From: Ilyonectria destructans
Lineage: Eukaryota; Ascomycota; Sordariomycetes; Hypocreales; Nectriaceae
Direction: 5' to 3'
Length of the DNA: 64,000 nt
Assembly (NCBI GenBank): GCA_020740775.1
Contig: JAHEWK010000001.1
Coordinates: 6,200,001-6,264,000 of the forward strand
Part shown: positions 1 to 11,477 of the stretch, piece by piece
Layout: each line of letters starts with the position of its first letter
How positions within the stretch are numbered: position 1 is the first letter of the stretch
Notes under the pieces: generated by a model
The model's database searches: none
What the model saw: the letters and a program-made list of their open reading frames with translations, nothing else
Told to the model about the DNA's origin: nothing
Program-made: the position numbers and the translations under genes

Positions 1-229
1 CGCTCGGCGTGATGGGCTTAAGTATCTGGATGTTGTTGATGACGGCTATCTACTTTCACACCTGGTTTGAAAAGGTAAGTTCCCTCAACCACAGCTCCTA
101 CACGAAGATAAAGCTAACGGACCTTAGTTTACTGGACTCTTGACCGCGATAACGGCATACTCAATTGTGTACACTGTTCCTCGGTTCGTCCCGGGCATCA
201 GACAGGTCATTGGCCTTCCGGGAATTTAA
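1..229 (+). CDS. C-terminal end of an unidentified membrane protein (5' truncated by the window)
   Basis: Only the last two exons are present: to position 74, and 128-229, ending in TAA at 227-229. The intron at 75-127 (53 nt) starts GTAAGT and carries a CTAAC branch site. The visible 57 residues are mostly hydrophobic: one stretch (LGVMGLSIWMLLMTAIYF) and a second one after the intron (GLLTAITAYSIVYTV), which look like the last two membrane helices, then a short polar tail ending in GLPGI. The family cannot be named from this fragment. The frame was chosen because it is the only one open on both sides of the intron. Confidence 0.6.
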
Positions 230-588
230 TCCGAGCGGATGAGACGAGGTGTCGTGGAATTGTGGAATACAGCCATTGATGACAATGGTTAGAATAGACA
301 TTAGAACTAAACAAATAATATCATCACTAATAAGCCTACATCTCTCTAGATTGAAGCCAAACCTGTTTAAATTAACACCTTTAGTGATCTAGATGAGACT
401 TCGTAGTATCCACATGATCAATCGCATACGTTCCTATCGGATCGGCAAAGACGATGCAAAATGTGAAGATTATGGCCATTCACAACATTCATAGCCAAAT
501 TCTGGGAAGGTACACTGATTCAGCTCAGAAATAGCAAGGTACCAAAAGAATGCATTTGTGTACGAAGAGGATTACTCGTCAACAACTT
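230..588. other. Intergenic region between two converging genes
   Basis: AT-rich spacer between the stop of the truncated membrane-protein gene and the stop of the DUF4238 gene on the other strand. No gene or repeat was seen; it would hold two 3' untranslated regions. Confidence 0.6.
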
Positions 589-3007
589 TTACTCCTCCTC
601 GAAATCAAGAATTGGATACGCAACGTCGAAGAAAATCTCATGCAGTTCACCCAACAATGGTTGCTCAACTTTGCTACTCAGAACCTCAACGAACTCATCT
701 CTTACCATGCACCTTGTCATCAGCTCAATCGTTTCATTGTCAAGGATCAAATCCTCGTCCCAGGAATTATCCTGGATGATTGCTTGCTGTGCTTTGGCAG
801 CCAGTTTCTCAATTTCCGGGATTCCTGCGATAAGTTAACTCTCTAATGTGCCACCGGACTCCAAGAATTCTTACCACAGTCTTGAATACGCCCTATTCAG
901 GTCGTTAGTTGAAAATAAAACAAAGTAAAGGAATCAAGGGTGAAATCACCTGGTGTCTCGAACGTAAACTTGTATACCCGTGTCACATGCGTGGCATATT
1001 CCCAAAGAGACAAAGTTCCTGTTTCGGGCTGCTTCGGTCTTTTGAGATCGTTCCAGGTAGTGACATACATAAGCCGTGCAAGCCTATCACTCTCGATGAT
1101 GTGGGAGGCTGCGTAGAACTTTAATATATTTTGATAGGAGGATGGGAGAGTGGTACTTACCGCGTGCGATGACATCTTCCGGTCCGTCCACTGGGTCTGG
1201 CTGAAAAGGCAACCCATTCTTCCTCTCCATGTTTTCCAAAGACCTCGCCTGTAGGTTGAGAGTCTCAAATCTTAGACGCTTCAGAAAGAACCACACGCGG
1301 CCAGGTGGAAGTCTCAGATAAGCATCAATAAGAAGACGGCGGTTCCGTGCCCTTATATGTTCGTCGACACCTTGAGACCAGGAATCGATCTTCACTCGTA
1401 GTTTCCACATGAGGCCGGACTGTTCCATGTCATACAACAACCCCTGTGCAGATCCACCTGAGACGCCTTCGTTAGACTGTTGTGCCGAGATCAAGTCAGA
1501 ACGACATACCTAATGCTTTGTATTTCCCCATGAGTTTCGTGAACTCTGGATTCGAACCTTGCTCATCTAGTTTCTGGAAGTGATTGCATATCTGCCTTCT
1601 CGCAGCTTTTCCACGTCGAAACAACTCGTAGTGTGGAGTCGCCGGAAAGGCTTGCACTTTCCAAACTGGCTTCTTTTCAGACCCCAGACTTCTTAACACC
1701 GTTGCCAATTTGTTCAAGCATGAGAGTCGAGGCATATCGCCCTCACCGCTGATAATTTTTGCGAAAGGACATGGCTCTGTCAAGTACCATTCCAAACTTT
1801 GGCGGAACGCTGTTTCCGATTCAAAAACCACACTGGTGCAAGTGTAGGCATTCTCAAAAAAGATGGCATTGATCAGGAGGACATGCTTTGTTTCAATAGG
1901 AAAGAACTTGAAACAAAATTTGTGGTCCTTCCTTGTCCTGCCATCCTCTCCATCAAGATACCGCAACCGGCCGTTGACGATTCCAACGTAGTTGTTCATT
2001 GCCTTGCTAATGGGAAGATCTTCAAGGACTGACTTCACCGGCTGTTGGAAAACCTTTCCAAGTGCTTTATAGCGGCATTCCTCACGCCAACTTCTCATAC
2101 CCGCATAAGCATCCTCTTCTGGCACAGACAGGAGAAAGCTCCTAAGCACGATGATCAACTTTGGCGATATCGGAGCAAAGTCATGTAGCGGGGCGTAGCC
2201 AACGCCTTCGGAATTCCCAGTTTCTTCGTCAATAACAAAAGAATTAGGCCCTTCGAAGACGTTAAAACTGTTGTCCGTAAGGACGAATTCGTCATCAGCA
2301 TCAGCAGGTGTGCAGATGGCCATGTAAGTGCCTTCGACATGGGCGATGAACCACTCAGCGTCCATGGGAAACATCATCTTTGGGAGTTCAAAGATCCATT
2401 TCTTCTCGGCATCCATCTCGAGTTCCATGATTGCTTTGAGATTGTCAAACCAAACATCGATTGGCCGTTTGTAGCCCTTTTCTTCCATGTAGTCATTTAA
2501 TATCTCTCGATCATCTGCTTCGTAGGTATCTCGACTTTCGTGGTAGAAACGGCGATGGAAAGTAGATCCGCGATACTTCAAGATGAAGAGGAACTTGCGG
2601 ATGACGTTTCTCTCGCCGCGAGTAAGCCAAATACCACTTTCGCGTTGCTCAAAGGACTTGACTATCTTATGGAAGATGATACTGGCAGACGATTCAAGCT
2701 TGGAGAACATTTGTTCCACATGTTGCTGCTGGTTTGGGGTTGGTTGGCTTGTGTCTCGATACATGTCCATCTTCCCGAGAATTCGCTTGACTGGCTTTTC
2801 GCAGATGACGGGAGGATTCGCAGCGAGGTCGACATTTCGAACGACACGATCACCAGGGTACATGCCCTTCTTGTATTTCCGCTTCGGCCGCTTCGACTTT
2901 TGCCCAGGTATCTGTGGCGGGGCGTATGGGTGGGAGAAGTTGTGCAAAAGAAATTGCGGGACGAAGTGGTGATACTGGGAGTTCGGTGCTTGAGCCATTG
3001 TCGACAT
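589..3007 (-). CDS. DUF4238-family protein, five exons
   Basis: The N terminus carries the DUF4238 signature (YHHFVPQFLLHNFSH, about residues 12-26). Exons on the minus strand: 3007-1510, 1457-1161, 1108-950, 892-875 and 824-589, giving 735 residues. All four introns are phase 1 and 50-57 nt long. The reading frame appears to stop soon after exon 3 unless the intron at 949-893 (CTAAC branch site) is removed. The real C terminus is then a 79-codon acidic exon ending in three Glu codons. Exon 4 is an 18-nt micro-exon; skipping it also keeps the frame (729 residues), so both isoforms are possible. The middle holds a GPEDVIAR segment that I associate with this family. The function is unknown; fungal genomes carry many copies. 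No signal peptide or membrane segment is apparent. Confidence 0.85.
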
Positions 3008-3721
3008 TTGTTGTTCTTGGAAAGGGTAGTGAGAAGGAGTGAAACTGATTTGTGTGTCAATGGAGAGTCTTGGAAAGCGAAGACAGGTCCATTTGCCGAC
3101 ATAAATGCCTAAAGTATGGACGGGCGGAGGCCGTCGAACGACTTTGTCTTCATTTGCGGCCCACCACGGCGACGGCTCAGAGGCGCCAATTAAATGAAGT
3201 TGCTGCCGGAGGCCCTCTACTCCACTGGGAATCGGGGGATCTTGCCCCCGATTGCAGGATTATGCCGCACCCTTCAGGCCATGAATAGTAAGATCGGCCC
3301 AGGAGCAAATCATAAAGCGACACGAGTTCAGCGACGAAGGCAATAATCAAGGCCAACGCCACCATGCAAAAGAATTTGTACCCGAATGATTCAATGCACA
3401 TGTGACTGGCGTGTCTATTCAGAGTTCCTCGCTAGCAGCTGATTGCAAACAAGTATACATTATGGGCTTCAGTATATGTTGCAATTATGCAGAGTTTAGC
3501 ACACCAACATGGCTATTTGTAGAGAATAGACCGTACCGAATGAGATTTCAACAAAGACTTTCTGATCTAAAGGTACAAAAAAATAAAATGAAAGCAAGAG
3601 AGCCGAGTTCATTGTCCGTATAAATAATGATAAATAGAAAACCCAAGAATAACCCAAATGCCTGGTGTTGGACGAGTGAAGCAGAGTGATTTAAACTAAA
3701 CGCGTTCATGAGAAGGTTTCA
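3008..3721. other. Intergenic region upstream of the DUF4238 gene
   Basis: No convincing coding frame or repeat was seen. It contains the promoter of the DUF4238 gene and the 3' flank of the C2H2 gene, both on the minus strand. Confidence 0.5.
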
Positions 3722-4575
3722 TCACGTTATATGATGATTTTTCAAGTGTCTTGTGAGATTGTCTTCCCTGCTGAACGTTTTTGTACAAGACGGGTGCTTG
3801 CATCTGATTGTTTCCAAAGACAACCCCATAACCTTAGCTTCGTGCTTGTGCTTGGCGACGACATGTCGCTCCAAATCACGTCTGAAGCCGAAGCGTCTGG
3901 GACAGGACTTGCAATGCTCAGGCCTTTCGCCCTTCTTTCTCTGTCGCCTGCTACCATGTCAATGTCGGGTGCAAGGGAAAGGGACGGACCTACAAACCTC
4001 AAATCACATGGACGACTTCGAGTCTTTTTGGAGACTAGAGTCGCTTGGTCATTCAAGCTATTCCCTGGCTGCAAATGACTTTGTAGGTCCGCAAGTGGCG
4101 CCGGGCTTTGTGAGGTTCCAGAGAGGTAGGAGCCATCTTCCCAAGTGAAGGGTACACCACAAACCGAGCTAGCGCTTGATTCAGTGGTTAGTGAGCCCCC
4201 CAGCCATAGGGAGTCAGGCGATAATGTAGCGCCTTCGGTGGATGTTGAGTTGTATGCTGTTGAGAATTCCATCGTATCTAATGCTGCGATGGCATCATCA
4301 AAGGTGTTGAGAGGGGAGTCGTAACTGGTGGTTGTAAGAGCATCGTTGAACTGATATGTTTGAGGGGCCATGTCTGAGTTAGTGTTGTATTGAAGCGAGA
4401 CTTCGGGAACCGCAATATCCCAAGGGTTTTCATGCCAGCCCTGGAGCAACCCATAGCTGAAGTAGTCGTGGCACGACGCCGTGTTTAGATTACCTTCGAC
4501 AAAAGGATCGTTGTCCATGGTAAGATCGATTCCCGTCATCATTTGATCCACGTCGATTGTAGTCGGAGGATCCAT
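3722..4575 (-). CDS. C2H2 zinc-finger transcription factor
   Basis: Two exons, 4575-3998 and 3947-3722, joined across a 50-nt phase-2 intron (3997-3948), give 267 residues. Read without splicing, the frame runs on and hides the DNA-binding part. After splicing, the C terminus has two fingers: CKSC followed by 12 residues and HVVAKH, then C-x4-C with 12 residues and HLKNHH. Just before them a segment reads RPCDLRRQRKKGERP. It resembles the end of a third fungal finger in which both His are replaced (by Gln and Gly) and the first Cys pair is missing. The N-terminal 190 residues are acidic and rich in Ser, Thr and Asp, like an activation domain. A nuclear DNA-binding role is inferred from the fingers; the target is unknown. 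The ATG at 4575 (MDPPTTIDVD) is the first in the frame. Confidence 0.85.
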
Positions 4576-5177
4576 GTCCTATGCGTCTCTGGGACAGGTT
4601 ATCAAGCTTTTTCCCCTCGCCGGGGTAGCTATGCTAGTGTGTGTTGCGTGGTTGTTGGTTTCGTGGAATCAAGTGGTGTAGAATTTTCGACTCCTATTCG
4701 GATCGATATGGGACCTTTTTGCGACGTATCCGGGTCCGGCAAACTAACTGTCGCAAAGGGTTAGCTGATACGTTTGTCTCTTCTGTTAGATCGGGGGAGT
4801 GATCATACAGAGTTCCAGAGGGAACCACTCGTCCTTCGTGCCATTTCCCCCCATCTGAAGTCTTTTTGTCTTTCCAGCAACGCGTTGCTTGCGCTTCCTT
4901 TATCACCCGAAATCTGGAGACCGGCAGCACTTTACCCAAACCCAAACGAGGTGGCATCCAGCAGCCATTGAAGGCAACTTCCATCCTCAGGGAAAGGCTC
5001 CGCACTGCGCGGTCGGTGGAGGATCGGCAAACCGGATCGGCAGCGGCAATTCGTTGCTCTAAGAGCGGCAAATTCGACATTGAAAGTCCAGCCGTAGCGG
5101 CAGATAGTGAACTTTGGGGGGACGAGGGTATCGGCGACTCAAGGAGGAATCAGTACATGTGGCGAGGTGGAACTGGG
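4576..5177. other. Intergenic region, promoter side of the C2H2 gene
   Basis: Overlapping short open frames on both strands without recognisable protein character. No repeat was seen before the transposon that begins near 5178. Confidence 0.5.
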
Positions 5178-5541
5178 GAAAGCTGAGCGGACGGAGCGTG
5201 TGCGTTCCTTAGAGCAGCACACGTCATATACCTGCCCTGAAGTAGGCCCAGCATATGACGGGTGCTGTTCTAAGGAAAGCTGAGCTGACGGAGCGTGTGC
5301 GTTCCTTAGAGCAGTACACGTCATGTACCGTAAAAAATCTGTCAACTCGCGCAGCCTAGCTTCTCCAATTTCCCACTGTTGACCGCGAAAACGTCACGAA
5401 CGGCCAAGTGAATTGGTTCTCCTTCTTTTTATGGAGAAGCTAGGCTGCGCGAGTGGACAGAGTCTTTACGGTACCTGCCCTGGCCCTGAAGTAGGCCCAG
5501 GAAATGACGTGTACTGTTCTAGAGAAAGCACACGCTCCGCG
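5178..5541. mobile_element. Compound MITE-like element, one empty and one filled copy
   Basis: Two related palindromic units lie in tandem. The first (5207-5275) is a hairpin with arms 5207-5229 and 5253-5275 (CCTTAGAGCAGCAC against its complement) around a loop with CCTGCCCTGAAGTAGGCCC. The flank 5178-5216 is repeated almost exactly at 5274-5313, leading into a second unit whose right arm ends near 5541 with the complement of GGAGCGTGTGC. The second unit has the same loop sequence but is split by another inverted-repeat element (5328-5471). There is no coding capacity, so it would depend on a transposase encoded elsewhere. The parent family is not identified. Confidence 0.75.
5328..5471. mobile_element. 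Inner MITE, 144 bp, with TA target-site duplication
   Basis: Terminal inverted repeats of about 40 bp: the left arm 5328-5367 begins CCGTAAA and contains CTCGCGCAGCCTAGCTTCTC; the right arm 5432-5471 is its complement with few mismatches. TA flanks each end (5326-5327 and 5472-5473). The neighbouring related unit shows the uninterrupted site (CATATACCTGCCC at 5225-5237), so a TA duplication on insertion can be read directly. A TA duplication is typical of Tc1/mariner-class elements; that class assignment is an inference. Confidence 0.8.
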
Positions 5542-7050
5542 AGGGTTTTGCTGATGTGAAAGAAGTGCAAAGGAAAAAAGGGCATTCAGGTGGTATCGTG
5601 ATTATGGATGGAAACGAGAGGGAACCTGCGTTGGGGGAGAATCAGGCTTTATCAACTTTGGCTGCTGGTATCGCCAGCCCCGCATCGGACGAGAAATGTA
5701 CCGACTTTATGGCCCCCATTGGCACGCTGTAGTGAATCAGAGGCACTTTATCTGCCTGATGCCGGGATTTGGTTGGTTGGGCAGCGGTGGAGTTGGGAGG
5801 CCCATCATGCCCACCACCTCACGAATGAGGCGGCCAATGTGGTGGGACGCTGTACTCTCGGAGGCCTTGGGTAAGACGATTCTAGATCAATCACCTCACC
5901 AAATCCCCGCCATTTATCTGGAATTTTATGACTATCTATTGATAAACTCCTATGCAGTATCAACAAAGCCCTTCAGTTGTTTCAGACGGAGGCATTCGAG
6001 ATGACCCCAGTGGTTGGCTAGAGGGAATTGTTCAGCATATTGAATGGGAATCAGTCAACCCATGTGGAAGAGTGCCTGGTGATGAAGCAAGTCAGCGTAC
6101 CATCAGTCCCAGCTATTTGACCTATAAAATTCACATAAAGTCGATGGAGATGAGAAAACCCGTCCAACCTACCAACCTACCAGCCTTATCTTCCTCCCTT
6201 TCTTTCCCATAGGAAAAGCACATTATGGCTCATCCGATATCCTGTCCTAATCAATAACCGATGGCACAGTTCCGCGGTGCATGTGCCCTAAGAACAACAC
6301 GGGATCCGTTTAGGTAAATAGGACTGTTGGCAGATTAGTGAGGGGCCAAGGTTCGCTCAGTTAGGGATGGTCAAATGACTCTCTGGATGTTTTGTTCAAA
6401 ACCGGGATCTCTGTTAATATCAACGTGCCATCCAACTTTCGTAAAATTGAAGCTGCCTTTCTCGTTGGTTGAATTTCCCATTGGGACGGTTATCAGGCTA
6501 TTGCGCTATGGCGGTATGTCCTGGCCATCTTCCTCTGGTGATGTTGAGCACAAGGCAAGTACATCGTAGACCTGCTGATTTAGACGAGTTGATGGTGATC
6601 CCGGTGGGGGTAACGCAACGTGACGGACGTGAAAATTCGACTTCTGGTGTATTCCGATGGAGGTTCATAACTTTAAGAGTGAATGAGCTGTCTAAGCGAT
6701 CTGGGGTCTCAATCGGCTAAGTTTAGCTGCGGGAATTGCATTAGGCTGATAATCTAATGGCATCATGAATAAGACTTAAACTTTTGGGCAACTGAGTTGA
6801 AAGTAATGGAGTGCATGATATGACTGGCCCGAAATATGGGATGAGACGTAATCCTATATCGATCCTCGTGGTGTCAGTCCAGGGAAATCCGGAGACTCCA
6901 AAATCCTGCCCACCGGGACATCCAGACTTACCCGGCAGTCTTGCTAAAGAGAGAGGCTTAGAAGGGCTGCCCAAGAAGTATTTATTTTCGTGTCAATTCC
7001 TATCAATCAGTCTCTTTAGTCTTCCCGGCTTCCCTTCCAACTCAAGAAAA
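5542..7050. other. Gene-free stretch, 1.5 kb
   Basis: Only short scattered open frames on both strands, none with recognisable family character. The last 100 bases, with a TATTTAT stretch near 6980 and a pyrimidine-rich leader, look like a promoter for the decayed gene that starts at 7051. Confidence 0.5.
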
Positions 7051-7696
7051 ATGAAGAATACACTGGCCTCAAATCTCGTCGTCCTGTCGGCCCTCTTCCT
7101 TACACTGGGGAGGGTGCAGTTTTAGTGCGAGATTCCATCGGTCAGAATTCCGATGGCGCATACTATTCTAATAGTGAGCATCAAGTCTAAAACTACTACG
7201 GTTCCATGGAGGGTACTCGTGTTGCGCCTAGTGGTTCTTCTGCCAATAAATTCGATGTTTATGCGACTGTCGGAGACACGGAAGATTCAGTCAAAGTTCT
7301 CGCCTCAACTCGTCTATCATTGGAGCCATATGATATTACGGCGATGGGCCTGAGTACTTTAGGTTACAGCGCTTCGAACCAAGTCAACATTCAAACTTAC
7401 AAGTTCGACTCTGGTGGGGTCTATGTCGAGTCCGGGGGCCCTGTAGACATGGGTGTTGTGGGTCATGCTATTGTGGACGACTCTGTACTACGTAAGTTCT
7501 CTTCCATTTCAGTTTAAACAATTTCTATGTTATTTTACTAACATCTAAACAGATTACCTGGTGGGTCGCGCCGACAACTAATCAGACTGTATACGTCTTC
7601 GAATTCGCTAAAGGTGTGGATTTGACGCCTACTGGCCAGTTTCACAGACCACGAAATCTTATTACGCTGTTCACCTTCACTCATGACTGTCTGTAG
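7051..7696 (+). pseudogene. Decayed secreted glycosidase-like gene (signal peptide plus C-terminal domain)
   Basis: The ATG at 7051 opens a clear signal peptide (MKNTLASNLVVLSALFLTLG) that hits a stop within 24 codons. A shifted frame then carries a stop at about 7173 and about 110 residues of coherent protein (NYYGSMEGTRVAPSGSS onward, 7185-7490). Next comes an intron with CTAAC (ending at 7552) and a downstream segment (TVYVFEFAKG). The strong donor at 7492 leaves the last segment out of frame; a weaker GTACTA start would keep it. The C-terminal part resembles the beta-sandwich domain of fungal GH39- or GH79-like glycosidases, but the family call is from memory and uncertain. The whole catalytic domain is missing between the signal peptide and this part. 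At least two frame problems and the internal deletion argue for a dead gene. Confidence 0.6.
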
Positions 7697-8587
7697 TCTT
7701 CACCGCAGCTTCTCAATAAATACAGGGTGCTATTTCTCAAGCCGGAAACAAAAGCGCTATATATTCCTGCAAGTATTTGTAGACTAGTTAGAGAAGTCAC
7801 TTTATTACGAATCCCAATCGCCCGCTCCTAAGTTGGTATGGCTTAACAACTGGATAATTTACGATAAAGTGTGCCTCAAGTTCTGTTGGGTTTCCAGAAA
7901 TGATGTTCCCAGACGGTCCATGCCACCTTGACCGTCGCTCTCACATGTCTTGTTGCTCGCATACGTCTTATTATACCAATATGGCATGCCTGGCTTCCTG
8001 TGCGAAAGGGTGCCTGGGGAAGAGGGTAGACGTGAAGTAATATATTTAGTACAATGGTCTGCTAATCGTTCTTCAAAGTGATTAGATCTTGAGCGTTGGC
8101 TCGTCCCCTCGAGTCAGTCTTGGCAGCCGAGCAGACGCCTCCAATCACTCAACGACACGTCATTCATTCTCCTGCAGTTGTTGGAACTAAGGTACGGTAG
8201 CCTATCGGCATGTAAATTTGAAATGCGAACCACCTACATGCTAGGCAGGCAATCATGAGCGATTGAAAATAAAAGGCCTGCCATACTATCGTACTTGGTT
8301 TCAACACCTTTTCGCCTTGCAAGGACAACTTGGAACCACGCTCCGCTCCCTTTTTTCAGGCGTGCCAAGGGAGAGTGTAGTCTCGAAGAAAGCTTTCGGA
8401 AAGTCCTGCAGCCTGAGGCGTCTCAAGTCTGCGCTGACCCCGCAACTCAGCCACCATCGGGAGCACCTAACTTCGACATCTTGACTCACCCACAACGACA
8501 AAAGTCTGCTCTTTCAGGACAAGGAATTCTGCAATTATTACTTGATACTGTGGCAGCGAATTGTTTGTTTCGGCATCCGTCATCGTT
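7697..8587. other. Intergenic region before the zinc-finger/membrane protein gene
   Basis: No coding frame with protein character and no repeat was seen. An upstream in-frame ATG at 8561 exists just before the preferred start at 8588. Confidence 0.5.
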
Positions 8588-11477
8588 ATGGCCGATCAAG
8601 TCGTGGCGGCCGAAAACCAGGCCAGTCGTGACCAAGAACGGAGTGCTGAAGTTAGCCAAGATGCGAGCTCTTCCATTCCTGGGGTGCCGGAGAGTGAAGT
8701 CAAGGTCAGAAAAGGCAAAGGCCGCGAAGGCCGCGACAAGAAGCGACGATTTGGAGGACGAGACACTCCTCCGAACAGTGAGCGTCCCAAAAAGCCCAAG
8801 CCCGATTCATTAGCAGCAACGCGCCGGTTCGCGTGCCCGTTCTTCATTCACGATCCTGACGGCCACCCCAAGTGCGGGAGAACTTTCCGTCCTCGCTCCA
8901 TGGCCGATGTCCGCCAACATGTGCTGCGGACGGCTCACCAGCAGCCTCTACATTGTCCTAGCTGTAAACAGATCTTCGATGGCCGTGATGAACTAAATTG
9001 CCGGAGACAGCGCCGTGAGCATATATCCCAACGCACCTGCATCCACAGAGACATCAAGATTCCCGGCATTACTGAAGATCAGGTGCTACAGATCATGTAC
9101 GCTCAAAACCGCTCTGATTCACAAATATACAACTGGTTTATGCTCTGGGGACTCCTATTTCCTAGTGCTGTCCCGCCTGATTCGCCCTACATTACGCCTT
9201 CCGAGCCCGAGGACCTGGCGCAACCACTAGCCCATCTGCGTTTTAAGGATCCACGCGCGAGCTCTCCCTCATTCGATGACAGTAAACAGGTTAGGGTCCT
9301 TATGGATGCATTTGCTAGATTCACCCACGATAAAAATGCGGACGAGGGCATGGACCGGCCAGCCCCAACCCATCCTATTCCGCCAGCCAGCTCACCCTCC
9401 CTTACGGGCCCTGAGCTCGAGGAAAGGCTCGGGGGTACCCCTTTTCAGCAAATCCCTTTGAACGAGCTCTGGACAGAGTTCCCTCCACGCGTTCCTCTCA
9501 CGTTTGAAGCCTCGATAGGAGAACTTCACTCTGCCAGAGCAAACACGTCCAATGGGGACGATTTGGGCGATTCAGATGACAACTCATCCAATGAAGACAG
9601 ATATGCCCGATCCTTCATCTTCTCCCCGGGTGTATCTGCGTCCTCTGAAACGTCCCACTCATCTTCTGGCCATGCCAAGCCCGCGCGAGAAATCATCGCT
9701 GATCTTCTGATGAACGATGACGAACTCCGGGCGCTTCTAGCTGCCGGGGCCGCGGATACTAACATTGGGATTGAGAGGCTTTCTAAAAACCTCGGCACCC
9801 TACTAAAAATGTACTCGGAGGAGCTGCTACAGCTTGCGGACACAACTGATCTTAAAGAGGCGGGAAAACTTGTGGGGAATAGTTCGTTGTATGTGTCGAA
9901 TAGGATCCGAGCACAGTTTGGCCAGCCATCTCAATCATCTCCTTTGGAAGATCCCGGGCGGCTTTTGAAAGAAGAAGAAAGGTCGCCAAAGGAGGAGAGA
10001 TTAAATCAGTATCTCAAGTCATCGAATGGAGCAGATCAGCTAGGCCTTGACGACTCGCTTCCAGGGGCTGATATTGAAGATGCTGATGAGGACTGGGATG
10101 ATGAGGAAGCCATCACAAGCGCACTTGAGCAGGTCAAATCGTTCCTACGAAATGGCGCACCGTTTGAAAATCTGAGACAAAGATTGAAGAGCTTTGTCAC
10201 GCCAGCTTCCAGCGCAGGGGATCAGCCCATAGATGAAGGCATGGTGAAAATCCAGGCATCATCAGATGGTAAGTTATTCGCTAATCGAACCAATTACCGC
10301 TAAGAATTTTCAGGGTTTATTCAGACCTTGCCAATTCTCATAGACTCATTGTTTGAGCACTTGGCAGATTTGCTACCGGAATCCCCAGTTCATGAAGGGA
10401 AGGTCCGGGCTAGGTGGACCTGTGTAAGTCAAACCCTTCTTGCCAAACTCCAGGGCTAACTGAGGACTGTATAGCGCTGTGGAGTGCGCCTGTTTGATGA
10501 CTTTACCGAGCTTGAGCCCGGATCAGTGAAAGACCTCGAGAACCATCTACGAGAACTCAATTCTGGGACGCCAGGTACTCAACAACTGGCACGAACGGTT
10601 TTCAAATCTGTGAAAGATCTATCAATACGTGTTCAAAACGTGTTCCGCCGAATGCGGAGAGCAACGAGAACTCAGGGCACCACGCTACCGTTACAAAATG
10701 TCGTGTCACAATCTGTTGGAACTAGACCCCAGGGTCAGAAATCCCTGCATATCCTCTTCTGCATAGAGAAAGAGAATCTGGGGACAAGGTTGCATCAAGC
10801 ATGTGTTGAAAATATCAATACAGATCGCGAGACTTTCGAGTTACTGAGAGAGGAATACCAAGCACGTCGAACCACAACGTCTTGGCTCACTCTAAGAAGC
10901 ATCAAGAAATTATCCTTAAGTCGGGTATGTTGAATGATGGCGGTTGCGGCTCTTTCGTGGGAGTTGCAGGAAACTAATCATCTTTTAGTTTCTTATCGAC
11001 TCAAGCAACTTGGCAGATGTTCACTGGCACTTGGATATCTGCAGGGTGGGTTGTGTCTGTCTACCACCGCTTCCTCTAGTACTGCAGAAAAAATACGCTT
11101 GCCGTCCAGCACCAGAGGTTCCTCAAAAACACGAACCGGCCATTGGACCCAATCGCCTGAAACATTGCTTTCTAAATCCCGAATGCCTAAACTTAAACCA
11201 ACGAAGCATCTACAATCAGCTACCCAAGAGGGTAGGTAAACCATTATCGGTATCCCATCTAGAGGAAGAGCTTGGCTGGGGTGTCCATTTTGAGGAGGGG
11301 TGGCATCACACGACGATCTATCTCATCTCCGTCATTCTTTTGGTGTTTTCCAGTTTAGTATTTGGGATTACTTGGGCTGTGACAGAAGGAGACATCCAAG
11401 GCGCATTTGCTATCTCATGCTTCTTGACTTCGTTGGGGGGGATTCTAGTGGGATACCTGGCGATAAAGAGTCAATAG
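8588..11477 (+). CDS. Zinc-finger-like protein with two C-terminal membrane segments
   Basis: Exons 8588-10268, 10314-10423, 10475-10924 and 10989-11477 encode 909 residues. The ATG at 8588 (context GTTATGGCC) is preferred over the in-frame one nine codons upstream. The N terminus is basic, then about residues 80-150 carry a Cys/His block (FACPFFIHDPDGHPKCG, then HCPSCKQIFDGRDEL) like the degenerate C2H2 regions common in fungal proteins. Exons 2 and 3 hold the conserved RWTCRCGVRLFDDFTELEPG segment. The last exon has a Cys-containing block, the WGVHFEEGW motif and two hydrophobic helices (TIYLISVILLVFSSLVFG and GAFAISCFLTSLGGILVG). I know this arrangement as a recurrent uncharacterised fungal family. 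A membrane-anchored regulator or sensor is an inference; no catalytic motif is visible. Confidence 0.85.

Noticed and set aside
1551..1561. GGATTCGAACC, resembling the complement of a tRNA B box
   Set aside because: It lies in the coding exon of the DUF4238 gene and no cloverleaf or A box could be built around it.
2540..3112. 190-codon plus-strand frame
   Set aside because: Antisense to the DUF4238 exon, with no motif.
4694..5080. 128-codon minus-strand frame
   Set aside because: No motif, no start context of note, and overlapping plus-strand frames of similar length.
5325..5475. Strong hairpin considered as a terminator or ncRNA
   Set aside because: The TA duplication and the empty sister site show it to be an inserted mobile element.
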